Assembly (NCBI RefSeq): GCF_004118975.1
Contig: NZ_CP035376.1
Span: forward strand, 1,612,001 to 1,676,000
Source: Luteimonas sp. YGD11-2
GTDB taxonomy: Bacteria > Pseudomonadota > Gammaproteobacteria > Xanthomonadales > Xanthomonadaceae
DNA length: 64,000 nucleotides
Direction: 5' to 3'
In this document: positions 41,594-49,347 of the stretch, one piece after another
Layout of the letters: each line of letters begins with the position of its first letter
Position numbering within the stretch: position 1 is the stretch's first letter
Program-made: the position numbers and the translations under genes
Notes under the pieces: generated by a model
The model's input: the letters and a program-made list of their open reading frames with translations, nothing else
Told to the model about the DNA's origin: nothing
Database searches by the model: none

Positions 41594-41635
41594 CCATTCA
41601 CTTCAGCCACGCCATCTCGGTTTGCTGACAGATAG

Positions 41636-41854
41636 GCGCGCTTCCAGGCATGGATCAACGATTGGAAGGCACAACAGCAACCTGCCGCAGATCCACCCGT
41701 CGATCCGGCCGTGAGCGCCAAGCGCCGGGTTGGGCGTGTTCGTCTGTTTCGTAGGACTGCTGAGAGCTATTGGTGCTACGGCGTTACCTTCGACTTTCCC
41801 GAAGCGCTGACCGACCGGTTCGTGTTCTGGGCCCGCCTGCAGGATTTCTACTGA
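41636..41854 (+). pseudogene. C-terminal gene remnant of unknown family
   Basis: A 72-codon stretch open after a TAG at 41633, ending in TGA. It contains RFQAWINDWKAQQQPAADPP and ends SYWCYGVTFDFPEALTDRFV, then FWARLQDFY. The aromatic-rich end looks like genuine protein, but no ATG start exists; a GTG at 41711 could give 47 residues. It is probably the tail of a gene lost during assembly of the element. The rest of the 394-nt gap after the Lpd-like gene holds only the terminator at 41883-41906. Confidence 0.4.
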
Positions 41855-41882
41855 TTCTGGTCACTTGTCCCACGAACAGCTC

Positions 41883-41906
41883 CAGCAGTCTGAGCTGCTG
41901 CTTTTT
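41883..41906 (+). terminator. Intrinsic terminator for the cargo transcript
   Basis: CAGCAG-TCTGAG-CTGCTG followed by C and five T. It ends the plus-strand cargo genes before the convergent tnpT. Confidence 0.7.
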
Positions 41907-41987
41907 ACCGATACGACAACGACTTAGCGCTATTTGCCATCCTAGATCGATCTCTTATCTAGGACAGCCCCAAAAATAAATTGGATT

Positions 41988-43022
41988 CTATGGGCCATTT
42001 TTACTCGTATCTCGGCTGAACCCCGATGCGGGGCTGAAGCGCTCCAGCAGCTCTTGGGTCGCTTCCAAGCGGGCGCTGATCCGTGCGGCCTCGGACTCGG
42101 CTTGCTGTCGTTGGGTGCGCTCCCGGTCCAGCGCGTCGCGCGCATCGGCCAGTCCGCTTTGCAGCGCGTCCAGCCGACGGGTGTCGTCTGCCCAGCGTGC
42201 CTGCAGGGCAGTGTGTTCGGCGGCCACCAGTCGCAATCCGTCCAGCTCCTGCTGCTGCCCTGCAGCGGCTTCGCGGGACTGGCGCAGGTCCTGCTCCAGC
42301 CGTCCGTTGAGTTCGAGCAGCCGCCCGGCGTCGCGGTTGAGCTGCAGCAGCTCGTGATTCTTGGCGGTCAGCGTCTCGTTGGCCTGGCGCAGTGCGACCT
42401 GCAGCTCCTGCAGCTGCTGGTCGTGCCGACGTTGCTCCTGCTCGCGCTGCTCCCGCACCGACGTCCGGTAATGCTCCAGCGCCTCGCGCGCGTGTTGGTG
42501 CTTCTCCTCCAGCGAGCGGGCGTGGGCTTCGTGCTCGGCCACACGCGTGGTCAGCCCGGCGACCCGTTCCTCCAACTGCCCGATCGTGACCGTAGCTTCG
42601 GCCAACGCCTGCCGGGTCGAGGCGTGCGCCGCCGTCTCGGTCTTCAAAGCCATTTCGGTGCGTTGCAGCTGCGCACTTAGTGCAGAGGCTTCCTGCCGCT
42701 GCTGCTCCAGCGCCGCGCTGCGCTCCTGCAGTTGGCCCTCGAACCGCTGCCGCGCCTCGGCGATCGCAGCCTCTGCTTCCTCGTGCAGGCGGGCGGCGAG
42801 CCGGCCGACCAGATCCTGCAGCGCCTCGCTGACCGCGACCGTGGCGCCCACGCTTTGGCCGTCCTCTTCCTCCAGCTCCTTGAGGTAACGGTGGATCGTG
42901 GTCTTCGAGCCGGTGTTGCCCAGCGCCACCCGCACCGCATCGACCGAGGGGTGCTTGCCCTGCGTCAGCAAGGCATCGCGGGCCCGCTGCACATCGGATT
43001 TGTAGAGCCCGCTTCGCGCCAT
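41988..43022 (-). CDS. tnpT: TnpT, KfrA-type coiled-coil accessory resolution protein
   Basis: A 344-residue protein from the ATG at 43022 (MARSGLYKSDVQRARDALLT). The N-terminal KfrA-like DNA-binding domain (SVDAVRVALGNTGSKTTIHR) is followed by a very long Gln/Glu/Arg-rich coiled coil from about residue 75 to 335. In Tn4651, TnpT binds next to the core site and assists TnpS in cointegrate resolution. Divergent placement from tnpS fits exactly. The open frame back to 43286 runs across the core palindrome and is disregarded. Confidence 0.88.
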   Translation of the reverse strand: MARSGLYKSDVQRARDALLTQGKHPSVDAVRVALGNTGSKTTIHRYLKELEEEDGQSVGATVAVSEALQDLVGRLAARLHEEAEAAIAEARQRFEGQLQERSAALEQQRQEASALSAQLQRTEMALKTETAAHASTRQALAEATVTIGQLEERVAGLTTRVAEHEAHARSLEEKHQHAREALEHYRTSVREQREQEQRRHDQQLQELQVALRQANETLTAKNHELLQLNRDAGRLLELNGRLEQDLRQSREAAAGQQQELDGLRLVAAEHTALQARWADDTRRLDALQSGLADARDALDRERTQRQQAESEAARISARLEATQELLERFSPASGFSRDTSKNGP

Positions 43023-43049
43023 GACTGTCTCCCAGCTATTTCGTAATGT

Positions 43050-43073
43050 ATTACATACCACGTAATTACATAC
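43050..43073. promoter_or_regulatory. Direct repeats in the tnpT promoter region
   Basis: ATTACATAC occurs at 43050-43058 and again at 43065-43073 (15-bp period). The first copy is overlapped by the small palindrome GTAAT-GT-ATTAC (43043-43054). Placed 28-51 nt before the tnpT ATG in an AT-rich patch, these look like TnpT binding sites or an autoregulatory operator. Confidence 0.5.
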
Positions 43074-43110
43074 TACTTGGAGCATCGAGGCAAGATCCAG
43101 CAGATCCATT

Positions 43111-43145
43111 TTAAGGCGGGATAATGTGGAATTATCCCGCCTTAA
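43111..43145. other. Candidate TnpS resolution core site
   Basis: TTAAGGCGGGATAAT, a 5-bp spacer GTGGA, then ATTATCCCGCCTTAA: a perfect 15-bp inverted repeat located between divergent tnpT and tnpS. Tyrosine-recombinase core sites have this form, with two inverted binding arms around a short central region. The first possible tnpS GTG (43126) lies in its spacer, which argues for the downstream start. Confidence 0.8.
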
Positions 43146-43239
43146 CCCCAAAATTGGGGTAGAGTCGGCCCGAAGCGGTACGAAACCGCCATCGCAGGCG
43201 ATTCGTCGGTCCGCAGCGCTGGCAAGCGGGAGCACCACC

Positions 43240-44514
43240 GTGAACACGGTCGAGCAGTACCTGGATGCGGCCACCCGCGCCAACACCGAGCGCGCGTACG
43301 CCGGCGCGACCCGTCACTTCGAGGTCGACTGGGGCGGTCATCTGCCGGCGACCGCCGATCAGGTGGCCCGCTACCTGGCCGCCTACGCGGGGCAACTCGC
43401 ACTCAACACGCTCAAGCACCGGCTCGCAGCCTTGGCGCAGTGGCACCACGCACACGGTTTTGCCGACCCCACGCGGGCTCCGGTCGTGCGCAAGGTGCTC
43501 AAGGGCATCCAGACCTTGCACCCGAGCCAGGAGAAGCGGGCCACACCGCTGCAGCTCACGCAGCTGGGCCAGGTGGTGGATTGGCTCGATGACGCCGCGG
43601 CCACGGCCGGCACGCGCGGCGATCCGGCCGGCCGGCTCCGGCACCTGCGCGATCGAGCCCTGGTGCTGCTGGGCTTCTGGCGCGGCTTCCGCGGCGACGA
43701 ACTGGTCCGTCTGCAGGTGCAGGACCTGCGCCTGGTACCCGGCGAAGGCATGACCTGCTTCCTGCCGCACAGCAAGGGCGACCGCCAGCACGTCGGCCGG
43801 ACCTACAAGGTGCCGGCGCTGTCGCGCTGGTGCCCGGTCGCTGCGACTTCGGCCTGGATCGCGGCGGCCGACCTCCACGAGGGTTCGCTGTTCCGCGCGG
43901 TCGACCAGTGGGCCGGAATCGCCGCCACGCCGCTGCACCCCAACAGCCTGGTGCGCCTGCTGCGGCGGATCTTCCGCGAGGCCGGGCTGGCCTCGCCGGA
44001 TGACTACAGCAGCCACTCGCTGCGCCGGGGTTTCGCCGGCTGGGCCAACGCCAACGGCTGGGACGTGAAGGCGCTGATGGAGTACGTCGGCTGGCGCGAC
44101 GTGAATTCGGCGATGCGCTACCTCGACGGCACCGATCCGTTTGCCCGTCAGCGCATCGAAGCCAGTCTGCCGCCGATCGCGCCCCCGCGCCTGGCGCTGC
44201 CGGCGCCGACGGTCGCACCGGTGCCGAGCACGACAGTAGAAGCGACCATCACACTGACGCGGTTCACCCCGCGCGTGCGCGGCCTGACCAAGGCCCATCG
44301 GTTGATCGAGCAGATTTGCCTGCACCCCCACCAAGCGCAGCGGCTCGACGCCGATGGCACCCGCTACCGCCTGGCGATCGCCGCACCCGACGAAGCGGCG
44401 CTGGAAGAAACCATCGCGATGCTGCTCGACGAGATGCACCGGATCGCCGACAACCACCAGTGCTTCCTCGTCGTCGCCTTGCGCGACGAAGCGGGCGGCC
44501 GCCATTGGGACTGA
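43240..44514 (+). CDS. tnpS: TnpS, tyrosine recombinase (cointegrate resolvase)
   Basis: A 424-residue tyrosine recombinase from the GTG at 43240 (VNTVEQYLDAATRANTERAY); an earlier in-frame GTG at 43126 falls inside the core palindrome. The N-terminal SAM-like DNA-binding domain precedes the catalytic domain with the first Arg in LGFWRGFRGDELVRLQ, the box II HSLRRGFAGWANANGWDV (H-x-x-R) and the Trp/Tyr end GWRDVNSAMRYLDG. An extra C-terminal about 90 residues (from PAPTVAPVP) is of unknown role. tnpA begins 8 nt downstream. Confidence 0.9.
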   Translation: MNTVEQYLDAATRANTERAYAGATRHFEVDWGGHLPATADQVARYLAAYAGQLALNTLKHRLAALAQWHHAHGFADPTRAPVVRKVLKGIQTLHPSQEKRATPLQLTQLGQVVDWLDDAAATAGTRGDPAGRLRHLRDRALVLLGFWRGFRGDELVRLQVQDLRLVPGEGMTCFLPHSKGDRQHVGRTYKVPALSRWCPVAATSAWIAAADLHEGSLFRAVDQWAGIAATPLHPNSLVRLLRRIFREAGLASPDDYSSHSLRRGFAGWANANGWDVKALMEYVGWRDVNSAMRYLDGTDPFARQRIEASLPPIAPPRLALPAPTVAPVPSTTVEATITLTRFTPRVRGLTKAHRLIEQICLHPHQAQRLDADGTRYRLAIAAPDEAALEETIAMLLDEMHRIADNHQCFLVVALRDEAGGRHWD

Positions 44515-44521
44515 GTTGCGC

Positions 44522-47515
44522 ATGACGACGTTGCACGAAACCGCCTACCCGCGCCTCAAACCCGATCCCACCGCCAAAGAACTGCAGGAGATCTACACGC
44601 CCACTGAGGCGGAGCGGCTGTGCGTGGCCGCCATTGCCACCGGCTCGGCCACGCGGTTGGCGCTGCTGCTGCACCTGAAGCTGTTCCAGCGCCTGGGTTA
44701 CTTCGCAACGTTGGCCGAGGTGCCCGAACGCATCGTGCAGCACGTCGCTCAGGCGGTGGGAATACGTCGCGTGCCGGCCGATCGATTGGCGAGCTACGAC
44801 GCCTCGGGTAGTCAGCGCAAGCACCTGGCCCAGCTGCGCACGTTTCTCAACGTCCGTCCGCTCGATGCCGGCGGTCGCGAGTGGCTCAGCACCGTGGCCG
44901 AAACGGCGGCGCAGACCAAACACATCGTGCCCGACATCGTGAACGTGATGCTCGAAGAGCTGGTGCATCACCGCTTTGAGCTGCCGGCGTTCAGCACGCT
45001 CGAACGCCTCGCAATCGCCGCCCGCGAACAGGTTCACGACATGCACTACCGCCAGATCGCCGACGCGCTGACGCCGGCGATGCGGGCACTGATCGACGAG
45101 TTGCTGCTGACCCCGCCGGGCAGCCACCATAGCGGCTGGCACGCGCTCAAGCGCGAACCCAAGCGGCCGACCAACAAGGAAGTGCGCCATTACCTGCAGC
45201 ACATCCAGCGGCTACGCACCTTGGCCGAGCAACTGCCGCCGATCAATGTCTCGGTGCCCAAGCTCAAGCAGTTCCGCGCGATGGCCCGCGCGCTCGATGC
45301 CAGCGAGCTGGCCGAACTGGTCCCGGTCAAACGCTACGCACTGGCCGCGATCTTTATCCGTTCGCAATACCGCAAGACGCTCGACGATGCCGCTGACCTG
45401 TTCATCCGGCTGATCCAGAACCTGGAGAACACCGCGCAGCAGAAGCTGATCGCCTATCAGCTCGAACACAGCAAACGCGCCGATGCGTTGATTGGCCAGC
45501 TCCGGGAGATCCTGCAGGCCTACCAGGTCGAGGGCACCGACACCCAACGCGTCGACGCGATCGAGGGCGTGCTGGTCGCCGACATCGGCCTGCTGATGTC
45601 CGAGTGCGATGAACACATGGCCTACGCCGGCCGCAACTACCTGCCGTTCCTGCTGGCGCCGTACGGGACATTGCGCCCGCTGCTGTTCAACTGCCTGGAG
45701 ATCATGGGCCTGCGGGCCGCCAGCCAGGACCCGGGCATGGAGCGCATGATCGGCGCCGTACTCGCGCTGCGCAGCCAGCGTCGCGAGGCGATCGACGCGG
45801 CCGGGCTGGGGCTGGACCTGACCACCGACCTGACCTGGCTGTCGGCCGCCTGGCGCAAGCACGTGCTGCCCAAGGCCTTGGCTGCGGCCAGCCCCGGCTG
45901 GATCCACCGCAAGTACTTTGAGCTGGCGGTGCTGGCGCAGGTCAAGGACGAACTCAAATCCGGCGACCTGTACATTCCGCACGGCGAGCGCTACGACGAC
46001 TATCGCGAGCAGCTGGTCGACGAGGCGACGTTCCGGCAGGAACTGGGCGCCTACGGCGAGGTGTCGGGGATCGCCACCGACGCGACGGACTTTGTGCAGG
46101 GCCTGCGCACGGAGCTGACGACGTTGGCCGATGCCGTCGATGCCCGGTTCCCGGACAACTTGCACGCCAGCGTGGTCGACGGGCGGCTGGTGCTCAGGCG
46201 CCTGCAGGGTGCCCAGGTGACGCAGGCGATTGCCGCGGTGGACAGCGCGATCACCGAACGCCTGCCGCCGACCAGCATCGTCGATGTGCTGGTTGACACC
46301 ACCCGCTGGCTGGACCTGCACGTGCACTTCCGCCCGATCGCGGGCACTGACGCGCGGGTCGACGATCTGATGCGGCGAGTGATCACCACGCTGTTCTGCT
46401 ACGGCTGCAATCTGGGGCCGACCCAGACCGCACGCTCGGTCAAAGGCTTCAGCCGGCGCCAGATTTCCTGGTTGAACCTGAAGTACGTCACCGATGAAAC
46501 GCTCGACAAGGCGATCGTCGAGGTGATCAACCTGTACAACAAGTTCGAGCTGCCCGGCTATTGGGGCAGCGGCAAGAGCGCCTCGGCCGACGGCACCAAG
46601 TGGAGCGTGTACGAGCAGAACCTGTTGTCGGAGTACCACATCCGCTACGGCGGCTATGGCGGCATCGGTTATTACCACGTGTCGGACAAGTACATCGCGT
46701 TGTTCAGCCACTTCATCCCGTGCGGCGTGCACGAGGCGGTCTACATCCTCGACGGGCTGCTGGCCAACCGGTCCGACATCCAGCCCGACACCGTGCACGG
46801 CGACACCCAGGCGCAGAGCTTCCCGGTGTTCGGCTTGGCGCACCTGCTGGGCATCAATCTCATGCCGCGGATCCGCAACATCAAGGACCTGGTGTTCTCC
46901 CGGCCGGAGCCGGGAAGAACCTACCAGAACATCCAGGCGCTATTCGGCGACAGCATCGACTGGAAGCTGATCGAGACCCACCTGCACGACATGCTGCGGG
47001 TCGCGATCTCGATCAAAGTGGGCAAGATCACCGCCTCGACGATCCTGCGCCGGCTCGGCACCTACAGCCGCAAGAACAAGCTGTATTGGGCCTTCCGCGA
47101 ACTGGGGAAGGCGGTGCGCACGTTGTTCCTGCTGCGCTATATCGACGATGTCGAAGTGCGCAAAACCATCCACGCCGCCACCAACAAGAGCGAGGAGTTC
47201 AACGGCTTCGTCAAGTGGGCGTTCTTCGGCGGCGAGGGCATCATCGCCGAGAACGTCCAGCACGAGCAGCGCAAGATCGTGCGTTACAACCAACTGGTGG
47301 CCAACCTGGTCATCCTGCACAACGTGGAGCAGATGACCCGCGTGCTGGCGGAGCTGCGGCAGGGCGGCTCTAACATCAGCCCGGAAGTGCTGGCTGGACT
47401 GTCACCGTACCGGACCAGCCATATCAACCGGTTCGGCGACTACACACTGGACCTCAAGCGCGAAGTCGCGCCGATCGATTTCTCTAGGCGGATTCTGGAG
47501 AGCATGGACAGCTAG
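44522..47515 (+). CDS. tnpA: TnpA, Tn3-family DDE transposase
   Basis: Replicative transposase of 997 residues from the ATG at 44522 (MTTLHETAYPRLKPDPTAKE). This matches the usual length of about 1000 and the N-terminal DUF4158 followed by the DDE_Tnp_Tn3 domain. Candidate catalytic residues are Asp in SASADGTKWSVYEQN, Asp in TVHGDTQAQSFPVFGLAH and Glu in ATNKSEEFNGFVKWAFFGGE. No frameshift is seen. It ends 73 nt before the right end of the element. Confidence 0.96.
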   Translation: MTTLHETAYPRLKPDPTAKELQEIYTPTEAERLCVAAIATGSATRLALLLHLKLFQRLGYFATLAEVPERIVQHVAQAVGIRRVPADRLASYDASGSQRKHLAQLRTFLNVRPLDAGGREWLSTVAETAAQTKHIVPDIVNVMLEELVHHRFELPAFSTLERLAIAAREQVHDMHYRQIADALTPAMRALIDELLLTPPGSHHSGWHALKREPKRPTNKEVRHYLQHIQRLRTLAEQLPPINVSVPKLKQFRAMARALDASELAELVPVKRYALAAIFIRSQYRKTLDDAADLFIRLIQNLENTAQQKLIAYQLEHSKRADALIGQLREILQAYQVEGTDTQRVDAIEGVLVADIGLLMSECDEHMAYAGRNYLPFLLAPYGTLRPLLFNCLEIMGLRAASQDPGMERMIGAVLALRSQRREAIDAAGLGLDLTTDLTWLSAAWRKHVLPKALAAASPGWIHRKYFELAVLAQVKDELKSGDLYIPHGERYDDYREQLVDEATFRQELGAYGEVSGIATDATDFVQGLRTELTTLADAVDARFPDNLHASVVDGRLVLRRLQGAQVTQAIAAVDSAITERLPPTSIVDVLVDTTRWLDLHVHFRPIAGTDARVDDLMRRVITTLFCYGCNLGPTQTARSVKGFSRRQISWLNLKYVTDETLDKAIVEVINLYNKFELPGYWGSGKSASADGTKWSVYEQNLLSEYHIRYGGYGGIGYYHVSDKYIALFSHFIPCGVHEAVYILDGLLANRSDIQPDTVHGDTQAQSFPVFGLAHLLGINLMPRIRNIKDLVFSRPEPGRTYQNIQALFGDSIDWKLIETHLHDMLRVAISIKVGKITASTILRRLGTYSRKNKLYWAFRELGKAVRTLFLLRYIDDVEVRKTIHAATNKSEEFNGFVKWAFFGGEGIIAENVQHEQRKIVRYNQLVANLVILHNVEQMTRVLAELRQGGSNISPEVLAGLSPYRTSHINRFGDYTLDLKREVAPIDFSRRILESMDS

Positions 47516-47541
47516 GGGAAACAGTCGTTTGAAAACATCAG

Positions 47542-47588
47542 CTTAGGTAGGATTCGGCCCGTTTTTACACGAATCCCTGCCGACCCTC
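47542..47588 (-). repeat. Right terminal inverted repeat
   Basis: Minus strand begins GAGGGTCGGCAGGGATTCGT then GTAAAAACGGGCC. It is identical to the left end for 27 bp, then diverges with one base fewer A. Confidence 0.93.
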
Positions 47589-48692
47589 ATGATCGCCGCC
47601 GGCGACGCCATCCTGTTCGTGGCACCCGACTGGTTCCGCAACATCGCCGAGGCGGACCGGCGGATGGCGTCCATGGTCACCACGCGCGACGGTCAGCACG
47701 TCATGCGCGCATGGGGCGACACGACGACCCTCATGCCGGGTGCGACGGAAGAACCGTGGCACGACTTCGGACCGACGCGCGTGCAGCGCGCCTGCGACGA
47801 CGACTACGACCTGTGCGCGATGGCAAGCCTGCGCGCGTCGGGGCTGTGGGGTGGATCGCTGCAGGCGGTGCTCGGCCTGTGCCTGCTCGGCGGCCTGGCA
47901 GGCGTCGGCGTCAATTCGCTGCTCGGCGCGTCACGCCGCAGGCGCGCATCGCTCGAGGCTCGCCTCACCAGGGTGATCCGCAACGACCGCCTGCGCGTCG
48001 TGTACCAGCCGTTGCGCCGCCTGTCAGACCGCGGACTGGTCGGCTTCGAGGCACTCGTGCGCTGGACCACGGCAAGTGGCGACGACGTGCCACCGGACGT
48101 GTTCGTGCGACTGGCCGAGGCGAGCGGGCTGGGCCGTTCCCTGGCGCGCCAGGTGGTCCGCAAGGCCTTCACCGAAATGGCGCCGGTGTTGCGGGCCGAC
48201 GCCGGGCTCTATCTCGGCATCAACCTCACCGCCGAGGACCTGCTGGACGCGCAGTTCCACGAGTACCTGGACGAGCAGGCGGCGCACCACGGGATTGCCG
48301 CCACGAGCGTGGTACTGGAGATCACCGAGCGCTCCACCGCCATGCGCGACGACCTGGTACGCAACATCCGCCATCTGCGCGCGAAGGGGTACCGGTTCTA
48401 TATCGACGACTTCGGCACCGGGTATTCCAGCCTGGACTACCTCGCGACGCTGCCGCTGGATGCGGTCAAGATCGACAAGCTATTCACCCAGGCCGCAGGT
48501 TCGGACTCGGTGGTCGGGCAGATCTTCGAACCGATGTGCACGATGGCGATGGCGTTGCGCGTGGGCATCGTCGTCGAGGGGATCGAGACCGAGCAGCAGG
48601 CCAGGCACGTTTGCCGGGTGGCGCCGCAGGCGATCGGGCAGGGCTGGTTGCTGGGGCGCCCGGTGGCCATCGACGACCTGCCGAAGACCTGA
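47589..48692 (+). pseudogene. CSS-motif EAL phosphodiesterase, 3' part (membrane segment plus EAL domain)
   Basis: C-terminal portion of the gene split at 39011. Its first codon is the ATG of the right ATGAT duplication, in frame with the original protein (MIAAGDAILFVAPDWFRNIA). It retains the end of the CSS domain with Cys in DDYDLCAMASLRA, a second membrane segment (LQAVLGLCLLGGLAGVGVNS) and a full EAL domain with FEALVRW, LEITERS, DDFGTGYSSLDYL and KIDKLF. All usual catalytic signatures are present. Joining 38557-39011 to 47594-48692 gives 518 codons including stop. Residual expression of the 367-residue fragment is possible. Confidence 0.92.
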
Positions 48693-48759
48693 GCTACCGG
48701 CGGACCGGCTCCGGATTACACTCGCCGCACGCATGGATTGCGGCAGACAGGAGACAGGG

Positions 48760-49164
48760 ATGAGGGCAGGGATGATCGTGGCCACATGGCTGGCGTTGTG
48801 CGCGCCGGTGTCGGCGCAGACCGTCTACAAGTGCGTCGGTGCGGATGGAGCGGTCTTCCAGTCCACACCGTGCGCGGCAGGGCACCAGCAGCAGCGAACG
48901 TATGGGGGCGAGTATGCGACTACGCCACAACGGCAGGCGCAGATCGACCACGACCACGCGCGTGCGCAGGCGATGACACGTCGCGGTGTGCGCGCGTCAT
49001 CGCGTGCAACCTCACGCACCGGCGCGCGGTCCGCGCAATCGCATTGCGACCGGGTCAAGGCACAGCGCGATCGCGCCATGCAGGCGCTCGGCAACCGCCG
49101 CACGTACGCGCAGATCTCGTCCTGGGCCACCGAGGTCAGCCGCGCATGCAACCATCGCCGCTGA
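48760..49164 (+). CDS. DUF4124-domain secreted protein
   Basis: A 134-residue protein with an AGGAG site before the ATG at 48760. Signal peptide MRAGMIVATWLALCAPVSAQ is followed by the DUF4124 motif TVYKCVGADGAVFQSTPCAA (two Cys). The rest is basic and Arg/Ser-rich with two more Cys (SHCDRVKAQRDRAMQ; VSRACNHRR). It is a common small periplasmic family in Xanthomonadaceae, of unknown function. Confidence 0.82.
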   Translation: MRAGMIVATWLALCAPVSAQTVYKCVGADGAVFQSTPCAAGHQQQRTYGGEYATTPQRQAQIDHDHARAQAMTRRGVRASSRATSRTGARSAQSHCDRVKAQRDRAMQALGNRRTYAQISSWATEVSRACNHRR

Positions 49165-49347
49165 GTGTCATTGCACAGGATCGCGGCGGGTGAGCATGGG
49201 ACAAGCCATGCGGTGATCGCGGCGGTGCTGCTCGCGCTGTGCGTCTTCGGCTCCCTCAGGGGGCTGATTGTCTGGTACGTGGTGTCGAAGGAACTGGCCC
49301 CCATGCAGCGCGATTCGCACGGGCTTACGCCTTGGGTTCTTCGGTGA
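49165..49347 (+). CDS. Possible small membrane protein, 60 residues
   Basis: A GTG start directly after the DUF4124 stop. It contains one hydrophobic segment (AVIAAVLLALCVFGSLRG, then LIVWYVVSKE). The last 23 nt overlap the convergent Fic gene. No ribosome site is clear. The hydrophobic stretch is suggestive, but the ORF is short and could be chance. Confidence 0.3.
   Translation: MSLHRIAAGEHGTSHAVIAAVLLALCVFGSLRGLIVWYVVSKELAPMQRDSHGLTPWVLR

Larger units (their letters stand above)
39012..47588. mobile_element. Tn3-family transposon of the Tn4651/TnXax1 type, 8577 bp
   Basis: Bounded by matching inverted repeats that start GAGGGTCGGCAGGGATTCGT and flanked by the 5-bp duplication ATGAT. The transposition module is at the right: tnpT (minus), an intergenic palindrome, tnpS and tnpA (plus), the arrangement of Tn4651-group elements that use a tyrosine recombinase instead of a serine resolvase. 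The left half carries cargo: two decayed genes, lspA and a dihydrolipoamide dehydrogenase-like gene. Insertion is into the CSS-EAL gene. All three transposition genes look intact, so it may be active. Relation to TnXax1 elements of Xanthomonas is inferred from IR style and gene order. Confidence 0.95.

Noticed and set aside
41988-43022. Plasmid partition protein KfrA
   Set aside because: The domain build is KfrA-like, but position between cargo and divergent tnpS in a bounded Tn3 element fits TnpT.
43126-43239. 38-residue N-terminal extension of TnpS
   Set aside because: The GTG at 43126 lies in the centre of the perfect palindrome, which is better explained as the recombination core.
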